Assembly: GCA_013288885.1 (NCBI GenBank)
Contig: JABDBA010000004.1
Coordinates: 1 to 64,000 of the forward strand
Reading direction: 5' to 3'
Source: Gammaproteobacteria bacterium
GTDB lineage: Bacteria; Pseudomonadota; Gammaproteobacteria; JABDBA01
DNA: 64,000 nucleotides
Positions 42,255 through 50,547 of this stretch are shown in pieces. The notes under the pieces are model-generated. The model was not told the origin of the DNA. It saw nothing but the letters and a program-made list of their open reading frames with translations, and did no database searches. The position numbers and the translations under genes were made by a program. The stretch's first letter is position 1. Every line of letters starts with the position of its first letter.

Positions 42255-43052
42255 ATGGTAAAGAAATATAGTGTCGTCAAAACCGACAACATTTTTTTGA
42301 GTATTAAAACTATGGAAAATACTAATTTATCAGGGCTTATTGAGCTTGGTTTAAATGAAAAAGAAGCTCAGTTATATTTGGCTGCTTTAAAAATGGGGCC
42401 GACAACGGTGCAGTTGTTGTCACTTGAAAGTGGGATAAAACGCGCTACTGTTTATAGTTGTATAGAATCATTAATCGCAAAAGGGTTGCTACATACTGAA
42501 ATTAAAGGTGTACGAAAGCTGTTTGTGCCGGAGTCACCCGATAAATTAACACTTTTATTAGAGCGAAAAAAACAAACATTAGTAGATATAATTCCACAGT
42601 TAACGCAACAATATTTACATTTAGCACCGAGTACTAATACGATAAAAATTTATCATGGAGTGGAAGGGGTTAAATCTATTTACGATCATATTCTGGATGA
42701 TTTAAAACCCAAAGATGAATATTTGATTTTATCTGATGAACAAAAATGGTATAAGCTTGATCCTATTTATTTTGAGAATTTTAAACGAAAACGTGCAAAA
42801 CTTGCATTGAATGTAAAATTATTATTACAAGACACTCCTCATGCTCGCGCAGTTATAAAAAAGCAAAAACGATACAATCAAACAATTAAAATATTACCAT
42901 CTCATGTAGATATTGATACTAATATGTTAATTACTCCTCATAAAATGCTTATAATACAATTAATCAATCCTATTTTTGCATTAGTTATTGAAAATAAAAG
43001 TTTAGTACATATGAATCAAACGTTATTTAATTTATTATGGAACATTTTATAA
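42255..43052 (+). CDS. TrmB-like transcriptional regulator
   Basis: 265 residues. A winged helix at about residues 25-90 (LIELGLNEKEAQLYLAAL, RATVYSCIESLIAKGLL) is the TrmB-type HTH. It is followed by a short coiled coil and a C-terminal effector domain of phospholipase-D-like fold (IKIYHGVEGVKSIYDHIL). TrmB-type regulators are common in archaea and scattered in bacteria. The start at 42255 has AAAGAG five bases ahead; an alternative at 42312 lacks a ribosome binding site. It faces the phosphoribosyltransferase operon across 49 bases and probably controls it. It converges on thiD with a 10-base gap. Confidence 0.8.
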   Translation: MVKKYSVVKTDNIFLSIKTMENTNLSGLIELGLNEKEAQLYLAALKMGPTTVQLLSLESGIKRATVYSCIESLIAKGLLHTEIKGVRKLFVPESPDKLTLLLERKKQTLVDIIPQLTQQYLHLAPSTNTIKIYHGVEGVKSIYDHILDDLKPKDEYLILSDEQKWYKLDPIYFENFKRKRAKLALNVKLLLQDTPHARAVIKKQKRYNQTIKILPSHVDIDTNMLITPHKMLIIQLINPIFALVIENKSLVHMNQTLFNLLWNIL

Positions 43053-43062
43053 AAGTAGCTAT

Positions 43063-43875
43063 CTAAAATTTATAAAAATGATCAACAGGCCCATAACCAT
43101 GCCCTATATGTAATGATTTTCCCGCTTCAATCGCTGAAGTGAGATATTGTTTAGCTAACTTAACAGCCTCAATAAGAGAATGATCCTGAGCAAGATATGA
43201 GGCAATAGCAGATGATAAAGTGCAACCAGTACCATGGGTATTTTTCGTGGCAATGCGTGGTGAGTCGAACCAATAACAATATTGCTCATCATATAAATAA
43301 AGTACATCAGAAGATTGTTGTGCAGATAAATGACCGCCTTTTACTAATACATTAGTTTTTGCTTGGTTACCTAGTTTGATGGCAGCTGCTTCCATATTTG
43401 TTATGCCATTAATTTTAATATCCAATAAGGTTTCAGTTTCAGGAATATTGGGCGTGATAAGTGTTACAAATGGGAATAATTCATTCTGTAAATGTTTAAC
43501 AGTATCTGGCTCTAATAAATGATGCCCGCTTTTAGCAATCATCACAGGGTCAACAATGCTATAAGCCGGTTTATATTTCTTCAATGCAGTTGCAACGATA
43601 TCTATAATTTTTTTGCTATAAAGCATTCCTATTTTAACAGCTTTTATATCAAGGTCGCTAAAAACAGCATCAATTTGTTGTTGAATAAAATCAGCTGGAA
43701 TTTCTAAAATACCTTGTACACCTTGTGTGTTTTGCGCGGTCAGTGCTGTGATAATAGAAGCCGCGTAACAACCGAGGGCAGAAATAGTTTTAATATCTGC
43801 TTGTATGCCAGCGCCGCCGGAAGGGTCTGAACCAGCAATAGTGGCAACACAGTGATATTTTTTCGTTTTATTCAT
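43063..43875 (-). CDS. thiD: Hydroxymethylpyrimidine (phosphate) kinase
   Basis: 270 residues of the ribokinase-like family. It has IAGSDPSGGAGIQADIKT at the N-terminus, VDPVMIAKSGHHLL, and the C-terminal anion hole THGTGCTLSSAIASYLA. It phosphorylates HMP and HMP-P for thiamine phosphate synthesis. It is the last gene of thiM-thiE-thiD and overlaps thiE by 8 bases. No thiC, thiG or thiF is in view, so the set fits salvage rather than synthesis from scratch. Confidence 0.95.
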   Translation of the reverse strand: MNKTKKYHCVATIAGSDPSGGAGIQADIKTISALGCYAASIITALTAQNTQGVQGILEIPADFIQQQIDAVFSDLDIKAVKIGMLYSKKIIDIVATALKKYKPAYSIVDPVMIAKSGHHLLEPDTVKHLQNELFPFVTLITPNIPETETLLDIKINGITNMEAAAIKLGNQAKTNVLVKGGHLSAQQSSDVLYLYDEQYCYWFDSPRIATKNTHGTGCTLSSAIASYLAQDHSLIEAVKLAKQYLTSAIEAGKSLHIGHGYGPVDHFYKF

Positions 43876-44506
43876 GTTGGTTTTGATAATCTGAAATTAT
43901 TTTATTGAGTTGTGTTGCTGCCAGAATAGGGGATTTAGTAGCTAGTATAGCCGAAATAACGGCAACCCCACTAACACCTGTTGCTAAAACATCAGCTGCA
44001 TTTTGTGCATTAATACCACCAATCGCTACTACCGGTTTTGGCGATAGGGAAACTATATTTTTTAAACCTACAAGGCCAATAGGTTTTGCGGCATCAAGTT
44101 TGGAATGTGTTTTAAACACTGGGCCTACGCCAAAATAATCAACATTCCAATGGCGACATAAATGGGTTTGTTGCAGATTTTCTATCGATAAACCAATAAT
44201 TTTATGGGGGCCAATCTGTACGCGGGCTTTTTCATAATCAATATCGTTTTGCCCTAGATGTACACCATCGGCATCAATAGCTGCTACTACATCAGGTTGG
44301 TCATTAATTATTAAAGGTATTTTTTTAGGGCGTAGTATCTTTAAAAGTTGCTCACCGGTTTTTATTATTTCTTCTTTAGCAGCAGATTTCATCCGCAATT
44401 GCACAAGACTAATACCGCAGTCACTAATTTGGTGAACAGTGGTGATTAACGTATTTGTATCACAAAAACTATTGTCGGCAATAAAATATAAAGAATAATT
44501 AGCCAT
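43868..44506 (-). CDS. thiE: Thiamine-phosphate synthase
   Basis: 212 residues, a TIM barrel with SLVQLRMKS, IINDQPDVVAAIDADGVHLGQNDI, GVGPVFKTHSK and VVAIGGINAQNAADVL. It joins HMP-PP and thiazole phosphate to thiamine phosphate. It overlaps thiD by 8 bases and thiM by one base. Its substrates come from the two kinases in the same operon. Confidence 0.95.
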   Translation of the reverse strand: MANYSLYFIADNSFCDTNTLITTVHQISDCGISLVQLRMKSAAKEEIIKTGEQLLKILRPKKIPLIINDQPDVVAAIDADGVHLGQNDIDYEKARVQIGPHKIIGLSIENLQQTHLCRHWNVDYFGVGPVFKTHSKLDAAKPIGLVGLKNIVSLSPKPVVAIGGINAQNAADVLATGVSGVAVISAILATKSPILAATQLNKIISDYQNQHE

Positions 44507-45306
44507 TATTTAATATTTAAATTAGCAAAATCGGGTTCTTTTAATAAGAATAAAGCATCAAGCAAAGCAATGTGAAATGATCCAGGGCCATTTGCTTTTT
44601 TTGCGGCAATTTCGCCGGCAATAGTAAATGCGCTCATCGCATGAGTGGCAGCCAAAAAATAATCTGCATTAACAGCCGCAAAAGCACCAATCAAAGCCGT
44701 TGCCGAACAGCCCATACCAGTTACTTTAGTAAAAAGCGGTGTACCATGAGTGATATATATTTCTCGATATGGATCAACTACAATATCGGTTGCGCCACTG
44801 ATGACAACCGTGCAATGATATTTCTCGGCTAATGCACGAGCTGCGCCAATCGCCGTTTCACTTTGATGTTGTGAATCCACTCCTTTGGTTACTATTTTTG
44901 TATCAACTAATGCCATGATTTCTGAAGCATTACCTCGTAAAATATCGACCCCTGAATTTAAAATCTTTTTAGCGGTATCAGTTCTATAAGAGGTCGCGCC
45001 TGCGCCGACGGGGTCAAAAACAACGGGGATTTTCTTTTGCAACGAATTTTTTTGTGCAGTTGTGATAGCGTTTATCCAAGAGTCATCTAAAGTACCTATA
45101 TTGATTACTAAAGCACTAGCCAATTTCGAAATTTCAAGTAATTCGTTTGCCGCATGTGCCATGATAGGCGAGGCACCTAAAGCGAGCAATACATTAGCGG
45201 TCGTCTGCATGACAACTAAATTTGTTACATTGTGCACAATGGGGTTTGTTTGCCGAATTAAGGTAATATCGTTGAACAGTGTTTTTGAAGATACGATAGA
45301 TTGCAT
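44506..45306 (-). CDS. thiM: Hydroxyethylthiazole kinase
   Basis: 266 residues from the ATG at 45306. The frame extends 48 bases upstream into msrB, so this start is chosen by position after the msrB stop. Motifs include NPIVHNVTNLVVMQTTAN, FDPVGAGATSYR, LRGNASEIMAL and GMGCSATALIGAF. It phosphorylates salvaged thiazole alcohol. It starts 7 bases after msrB, which leaves no room for a TPP riboswitch directly in front of it. Confidence 0.94.
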   Translation of the reverse strand: MQSIVSSKTLFNDITLIRQTNPIVHNVTNLVVMQTTANVLLALGASPIMAHAANELLEISKLASALVINIGTLDDSWINAITTAQKNSLQKKIPVVFDPVGAGATSYRTDTAKKILNSGVDILRGNASEIMALVDTKIVTKGVDSQHQSETAIGAARALAEKYHCTVVISGATDIVVDPYREIYITHGTPLFTKVTGMGCSATALIGAFAAVNADYFLAATHAMSAFTIAGEIAAKKANGPGSFHIALLDALFLLKEPDFANLNIK

Positions 45307-45313
45307 ATAACTT

Positions 45314-45853
45314 TTATTTAGTTGATTTTTTGAAAAGATAATCATACTGGCCATAGCCCTGTTTGTCCAATTCTGCTGCTGGAATAAAGCGTAACGCGGC
45401 GGAATTCATGCAATATCTTTTACCAGTAGGTGGTGGGCCATCATCAAATACATGCCCTAGATGTGAATTAGCGTATTTTGACAGCACTTCAGTACGTGGT
45501 ATAAAAAAGAGCTGATAATCATTTTTTGTCACAATATAGCGATTATCCAACGGTTTGGTGAAACTAGGCCAGCCCGTACCGGAATCATATTTATTAGTGG
45601 AACTAAACAGCGGTTCGCCAGATACCACATCAACATAGATTCCGGGTTGTTCATTATCCCAATATTCGTTGTTATAAGCTCTTTCAGTAGCCGCGTCTTG
45701 TGTTACCTGGTATTGCATGGGTGTTAATTGTTTTAAGCGAGCTGCTTTATCAAAATTTGTATATGAGTTAAACGTTATGTTGGTGGCAATAGCTGCAACG
45801 GTTATCAACATAAGTAAGCAGAGGGTGATAATAATATTTTTAAGGTTTTTCAT
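45314..45853 (-). CDS. msrB: Exported methionine-R-sulfoxide reductase, MsrB type without zinc cysteines
   Basis: 179 residues from the ATG at 45853, which overlaps the end of msrA by 14 bases. A hydrophobic N-terminal segment (about 5-25) is a signal peptide or anchor. The MsrB domain has [21 protein letters not shown] and the catalytic Cys in [12 protein letters not shown]. The two CxxC zinc sites of many MsrB proteins are absent ([17 protein letters not shown]). With exported MsrA it would repair oxidised methionines in the periplasm. Confidence 0.94.
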   Translation of the reverse strand: MKNLKNIIITLCLLMLITVAAIATNITFNSYTNFDKAARLKQLTPMQYQVTQDAATERAYNNEYWDNEQPGIYVDVVSGEPLFSSTNKYDSGTGWPSFTKPLDNRYIVTKNDYQLFFIPRTEVLSKYANSHLGHVFDDGPPPTGKRYCMNSAALRFIPAAELDKQGYGQYDYLFKKSTK

Positions 45854-46415
45854 TCCATATCTCTTTAAGTCGTGCATCACGCCCACAATTGAAACTATAA
45901 AATTCATAGCGAATGGGATTTTTTAAATAATATTCTTGGTGATATTCTTCTGCCGGATAAAAGTGAGTTGAGGGAACTATTTCTGTATAAACGATTGGGA
46001 ATTGTTTTTTAATCATTTTTAGCGATGCTAACGCTTGTAATTTTTGACTTTCGTTTAAATAAAATATAGAAGTGCGATATTGTTTCCCTGCATCACAAAA
46101 TTGCTTATTTTTAACAGTAGGGTCAATATGATGCCAGTAATAATCGAGCAGATCAGAGTAGCTTATTTGATCAGAATCATAAGTGACTTGTACGGATTCA
46201 GCGTAATTGGTTGATCCAGAAGAAACTTCTTCATAAGTTGGGTTGCTCGATTGGCCACCGTCATAACCGGCCGTTGTTTGTACGACGCCAGGAAGTTTAT
46301 CAAAATAAGCTTGCATCGTCCAAAAGCAACCGCCCGCAAAAATGGCTTCGGCATTTTGTGCATATGCTGGAATTGTTATCAACATCAAAAGCAACAAAAC
46401 TGCATTTTTAAGCAT
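45840..46415 (-). CDS. msrA: Exported methionine-S-sulfoxide reductase MsrA
   Basis: 191 residues. A signal peptide (about 1-20, ending AYAQ) precedes the MsrA domain with catalytic [26 protein letters not shown], and EEYHQEYY. It reduces the S-epimer of methionine sulfoxide, here in the periplasm. It is the first gene of a run msrA-msrB-thiM-thiE-thiD with overlaps or gaps of 7 bases or less, so all five may share one transcript. The gap to rdgC is only 40 bases. Confidence 0.95.
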   Translation of the reverse strand: MLKNAVLLLLMLITIPAYAQNAEAIFAGGCFWTMQAYFDKLPGVVQTTAGYDGGQSSNPTYEEVSSGSTNYAESVQVTYDSDQISYSDLLDYYWHHIDPTVKNKQFCDAGKQYRTSIFYLNESQKLQALASLKMIKKQFPIVYTEIVPSTHFYPAEEYHQEYYLKNPIRYEFYSFNCGRDARLKEIWNEKP

Positions 46416-46455
46416 TGGTGCTTTCTCCTATTAAGCTATAAATCTGAGTATATGC

Positions 46456-47406
46456 TCAAGCATATGATTCTTCAGACGTCGTTGTTGTTATTTTTGGAGT
46501 TTCTTTTTTTGGGGCTTTATGAAAAAGCGGCAATAGATCTTTTAATAAAGCTGATATTGTTTCTGCCATAATTAAAAAATCGGCAGCGAATTGTTGTTGT
46601 TTTGTTTCTGGCTCCATCTGTTTGGTTTGTTCAATAATTTCGTCGTTAAATTTTATGCTCTGCAATAATAAACTATCTAATAACACAAAGTTAACTCGGT
46701 CTTGCCAAGTGAGGGCAAGTTGTTGCACTTCACAGCCGTCTTTAATTAGCGCTTGAATACTGCTAGCAAATAAGTTTTGCTGTTGACAGCGTATGACTCT
46801 GCTTTGTTGGTTAGGATCTCTGAGTACACATGCTTTCTCTACTGCGAATTCTTTTGGGTAATCATTATTAATTAACCAGCGGCTTAAAATAGGCCCCAGC
46901 TTTTCTGTTTCGATTGGTTGTAAATTAATGCCAGTAAATGATTTCTTAAATTGTTCAAGAAATTTTTCAGTTTTAGCGGCATTGACGGTATCGATGATTA
47001 ACCAATTATTTTTGGTATCGAAATAAGCATGGATGCGTGAAAATTTGCTAAATGCGCGCGGCAACAAAGTCAGAATTATTTCATCTTTGAGCGCATATTT
47101 TTCTTTTTGGTAAACTTTGCGTTCACGGTTTGCTTCAATTTCTTTAATTTTTTGGTCGAGTTCCTGGCGGATAACGGTAGTAGGTAATATTTTTTCTTCG
47201 AATTGTAAACAGATCATCATATAACCATAAGTGCCATGGACTAATGGTGCATCTTCTTCGTCGATTGCTGAAATCCAGCCATGGCTTGAAGGGAAGCTAG
47301 GTAGGCAGGATGTAAAAGCTAATGGAGCTAACTGTGCTGCTAATTTTTCACAGTCATAGGCGACGGGTGTGGATAGTTGAAAAATTTGTGTTTGCTTGAA
47401 CCACAT
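46456..47406 (-). CDS. rdgC: Recombination-associated protein RdgC
   Basis: 316 residues, near the usual 303. It begins MWFKQTQIFQLS as in the family and contains HGWISAIDEED and LLPRAFSKFSRIHAYFD. RdgC forms rings on DNA and modulates RecA-dependent recombination and replication fork processing. It lies between msrA and phoR with 40-base gaps on either side. Confidence 0.93.
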   Translation of the reverse strand: MWFKQTQIFQLSTPVAYDCEKLAAQLAPLAFTSCLPSFPSSHGWISAIDEEDAPLVHGTYGYMMICLQFEEKILPTTVIRQELDQKIKEIEANRERKVYQKEKYALKDEIILTLLPRAFSKFSRIHAYFDTKNNWLIIDTVNAAKTEKFLEQFKKSFTGINLQPIETEKLGPILSRWLINNDYPKEFAVEKACVLRDPNQQSRVIRCQQQNLFASSIQALIKDGCEVQQLALTWQDRVNFVLLDSLLLQSIKFNDEIIEQTKQMEPETKQQQFAADFLIMAETISALLKDLLPLFHKAPKKETPKITTTTSEESYA

Positions 47407-47446
47407 TATTATTCTCCGAATTTATTTAATGAGAAACCCTACTATA

Positions 47447-48226
47447 TCATAATTTTGTTTTAAGATAGATACTACGGTTAGCGGGAAAAATGCAGGTAAA
47501 AACACTACCTTTACCTAGTTGACTTTTAATGTCTAGTAGCGCTTGATGGCGTATGAGTACATGTTTGGCAATCGCCAGCCCAAGCCCCGTGCCGCCACTG
47601 CTACGCGAACGAGCTGGGTCTGCGCGGTAAAAGCGTTCAGTGAGTTTTGGGATATGTTCAGGCGCAATACCAATACCACTATCAGTGACTCTAAAGTGGG
47701 CTTGGTTCTTTTGATAATACCAATCAATAGTAATCTGACCGTTGGCCGGAGTGTATTTTACCGCATTGAAAATAATATTGGAAAATAAACTACGTAATTC
47801 TTCTGGGTTACCTAGTAAGCATAATTTATCGTCGGCATGTAGTTGAATCTGATGGTTTAAGTGACCACTTAATTCCTTTGCTTCATTACAAATCGTAATT
47901 AATAAACTTGCTACCGGAGTCTGTTTTTCAAACTTATTTTCACCTTCTGCACTTTCAAGATGTGATAATAGCAATAAATTTTCAATAAGATTTTCCATCC
48001 GTAAAGATTGTTGATGCATTTGGGTAAATATTTTTTTCCAAGGTTTTGTTTCATCAAGATCTTGATCCAGCAATGCTTCTAGATAACCATGAATAACTGT
48101 CAATGGGGTACGTAACTCGTGTGATACATTAGCTACGAAATCTTGCCGCATACGTTCTAAATATTGAATATGATTAGTTACTTCTGTGGGCAAAGAAGCC
48201 AATAATTCTTGTATGGTTTGTTTCAT
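47447..48226 (-). CDS. phoR: PhoR-like histidine kinase lacking membrane and PAS regions
   Basis: 259 residues, against about 430 in E. coli PhoR. Only the kinase core is present: a short helical N-terminus (about 1-30), HisKA with FVANVSHELRTPLTVI, and HATPase with NIIFNAVKYTPANG, DSGIGIAPEHIPKLTERFYR and GGTGLGLAIAKH. The core matches PhoR. The start overlaps the phoB stop (ATGA), so nothing upstream was lost to a frameshift. A soluble PhoR would need another protein to sense phosphate status. No pst or phoU genes are in the window. Confidence 0.88.
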   Translation of the reverse strand: MKQTIQELLASLPTEVTNHIQYLERMRQDFVANVSHELRTPLTVIHGYLEALLDQDLDETKPWKKIFTQMHQQSLRMENLIENLLLLSHLESAEGENKFEKQTPVASLLITICNEAKELSGHLNHQIQLHADDKLCLLGNPEELRSLFSNIIFNAVKYTPANGQITIDWYYQKNQAHFRVTDSGIGIAPEHIPKLTERFYRADPARSRSSGGTGLGLAIAKHVLIRHQALLDIKSQLGKGSVFTCIFPANRSIYLKTKL

Positions 48227-48918
48227 GGGTTAGTTACAGTAAATTGATAGCCAGTACCCCGCATGGTTTTAATATAGTGATCATAACCATGTGTTTGCAA
48301 GCGACAGCGTAAACGTCGTACTTGCACATCGACTGTGCGTTCATCAATATAATTTTCTGTGCCCCAAACATGATCTAATAATTGTTCTCTGCTATAAATA
48401 CGATCTTGATGGGTAGCAAAAAAATATAATAGTTTATATTCAATAGGGGTGAGTTCTAACAGTTGATTATTAATAGTGACTTGATGTGTATTTACGTCGA
48501 TACACAACTGATTAATTTGAATAACGCCATCGGGTGAAACTAAAGGGCCACGTCGTAACATCGCTTTTATTCGTGCGGTTAATTCGCGTGGTGAAAATGG
48601 TTTGGTGATGTAATCATCAGCGCCAGTTTCAAGCCCTTTTATTTTATTTTCTTCTTCAGCTTTAGCGGTGAGCATAATGATAGGAATTTCACGGGTCTTT
48701 GGGTTTTGCTTCAATTTTTTGGCAAAATCGATACCGCTGGTGCCAGGTAGCATCCAATCTAATAAAATAAGATCGGGAATATGTTTGGCAAGAGAGCGTT
48801 CAGCTTCAGCAACACTACCAGTGAGTATGAGTTTAAACCCGGCCGGAGCCAAGGCAAAATTAATCATATCCCTGATAGGCGCTTCATCTTCGATGATTAG
48901 TAGTGTTTTCACGTTCAT
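48223..48918 (-). CDS. phoB: PhoB-like response regulator
   Basis: 231 residues from the ATG at 48918; the frame extends 18 bases upstream into the outer-membrane factor gene. The REC domain (phospho-Asp in ILLDWMLPGTSG, Lys in DYITKPFSPREL) is followed by a winged helix ending RRLRCRLQTHGYDHYI and MRGTGYQFT, closest to PhoB. It is coupled to the phoR-like gene by ATGA. It starts one base after the stop of the outer-membrane factor gene, so it may be transcribed with an efflux component. Confidence 0.9.
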   Translation of the reverse strand: MNVKTLLIIEDEAPIRDMINFALAPAGFKLILTGSVAEAERSLAKHIPDLILLDWMLPGTSGIDFAKKLKQNPKTREIPIIMLTAKAEEENKIKGLETGADDYITKPFSPRELTARIKAMLRRGPLVSPDGVIQINQLCIDVNTHQVTINNQLLELTPIEYKLLYFFATHQDRIYSREQLLDHVWGTENYIDERTVDVQVRRLRCRLQTHGYDHYIKTMRGTGYQFTVTNP

Positions 48919-48919
48919 A

Positions 48920-50395
48920 TTAATCCCAGCCCCCACCCATGGCGGTAATTAGCCCAACGGCGGCAGTCATACGTAACCCAGTGATATCTGCTGCACTTTT
49001 CTCAGCAGCAAAAGCCGCATTCTGTGCGATAATCACACTCGAATATGCAACTGTACCTGCCTTATATTGATTTGTGACTAATTTTAAAGCAAGGCGAGCG
49101 CTAGCCGCTGCTTGGTCTTGCACTACGGCTTCGTTTGTTAAGATGCGTAACGAAGCAATATTATCTTCGACATTCTGAAAAGCAGCCAATACGGTTTCTT
49201 TATACGTTGCTACCGTTGCATCGTAATTAGCACGTGCAGCAGCAGTGGTAGCTGCGCGTAAACCACCATCGAATAAAGTTTCAGCCAGCTGTGGGCCTAC
49301 TGCCCAACTTAATGCAGGTAACGAAAACCAATGTGCTAGACCCTGGCCTCTTTCACTTGCCGTTGCTGTCAAAGTTAAATCGGGGTAGTAAGCAGCAATG
49401 GCCACCCCAATTTGGGCATTGGCTTGCGCCATTAAACGTTCAGCTTGCGCGATATCAGGCCTACGTTCTAATAAAACGGTGGGCACTTCTAAAGGTATTT
49501 GTGGGGGTTTAGTAGCCAATGGCTCATAGGGGATTGAAAAAATCTCTGGGGGTTGCCCAATAAGTACCGCAATCGCATGTTCAAATTGGGCCCGGCTAAT
49601 GCCGTTATTGATGGCTAGTGCTTGCGCAGCTTCCAATTGGGCCTGTGCTTGCACCACATCAGCACGGGCTGCTACCCCTGCATTATATTGATTTTGCGTC
49701 AATTGCAGGGCTTTTTGATCCCCAGTTACCGTATCATTTAATACCTGTTGATCTTTATCGAGCGCACGTAACTGGAAATATGACTCTGCTAAAGTGGCTT
49801 GTGCAGAAAGGCGTGCCAAAGCCAACTGGGCGCCACTGGCTTGCGCACCTGCGCTGGCGGCTTCCACCGTACGTCGCACACTGCCCCATAAATCAGGCAC
49901 CCAGGATGCTCCCACTAACCAAGAATGTACGGTGCTGTAGGAAGCAGAGGAGCCTGATGACCCACCCACGGAAACGGGTGTAACGTTCCCGACACTTGAA
50001 GTTGGAGTTAAACTTTGTGCTGCAGCGGTGGAGCCGCCACTTGCCGATTTTGAACGGGAAATGGCTGCTGTTGCTGTTATAGTTGGAAAATAGGAGGCGC
50101 GTGCTTCGTCGACGAGATCAAGGGCTTGCCTATATTGTGCGGTGGCCGCTGCAATCGTTTGGTTAGAGATGTTCAGTTGTGTTTCAAGCGTATTTAATTG
50201 TGGGTCGTTAAAGGTTTCCCACCACGCACCCCGATCATGGTCATCTTGGGGTTGCGCAATTTTCCAGCCTTTAGGAGCTTCTTTAAAGGAGGCAGGTACT
50301 TGCACCTGTGGTTTTACATAATCCGGGCCAACGGCGCAGGCAGTAAGTAAGAGGGCAAACAATGCCCAACAACATATAAAAAAACTACTTTTCAT
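48920..50395 (-). CDS. RND efflux outer-membrane lipoprotein (NodT/OprM family)
   Basis: 491 residues from the ATG at 50395. A lipoprotein signal with lipobox LLTAC (Cys20) is followed by GPDYVKP, then the two repeated outer-membrane-factor domains (WWETFNDPQL; VPTVLLERRPDIAQAERLMAQANAQIGVA; second half from about 290). A Ser/Gly/Thr-rich insertion at about 125-165 is unusual. It should form the trimeric exit duct for an RND pump, plausibly the MdtB/MdtC-like proteins at 55-64 kb. It is divergent from the hybrid kinase gene. Confidence 0.93.
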   Translation of the reverse strand: MKSSFFICCWALFALLLTACAVGPDYVKPQVQVPASFKEAPKGWKIAQPQDDHDRGAWWETFNDPQLNTLETQLNISNQTIAAATAQYRQALDLVDEARASYFPTITATAAISRSKSASGGSTAAAQSLTPTSSVGNVTPVSVGGSSGSSASYSTVHSWLVGASWVPDLWGSVRRTVEAASAGAQASGAQLALARLSAQATLAESYFQLRALDKDQQVLNDTVTGDQKALQLTQNQYNAGVAARADVVQAQAQLEAAQALAINNGISRAQFEHAIAVLIGQPPEIFSIPYEPLATKPPQIPLEVPTVLLERRPDIAQAERLMAQANAQIGVAIAAYYPDLTLTATASERGQGLAHWFSLPALSWAVGPQLAETLFDGGLRAATTAAARANYDATVATYKETVLAAFQNVEDNIASLRILTNEAVVQDQAAASARLALKLVTNQYKAGTVAYSSVIIAQNAAFAAEKSAADITGLRMTAAVGLITAMGGGWD

Positions 50396-50547
50396 GGTTT
50401 TTACTTCCAATACTTGGCTTTTTTTAAAAAAGCAAACTAAAATGGTTAGTATACAAACCCGTTAAGGTAACCTAGCTTAGCGCAAGATCTGTTATTGGGA
50501 AACGGTCAAAAACAGAGCAGGTTAACGCAATATTATATGGATATAAA

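Noticed and set aside
45306-45400. Possible TPP riboswitch before thiM
   Set aside because: thiM begins 7 bases after the msrB stop, and the upstream sequence is msrB coding. No CTGAGA...ACCTGA-type core is visible. The gap upstream of msrA is only 40 bases and shows none either.
47447-48226. Frameshift or deletion that removed the PhoR sensor region
   Set aside because: The phoR start overlaps the phoB stop directly, so there is no leftover sequence in another frame that could encode a lost sensor.
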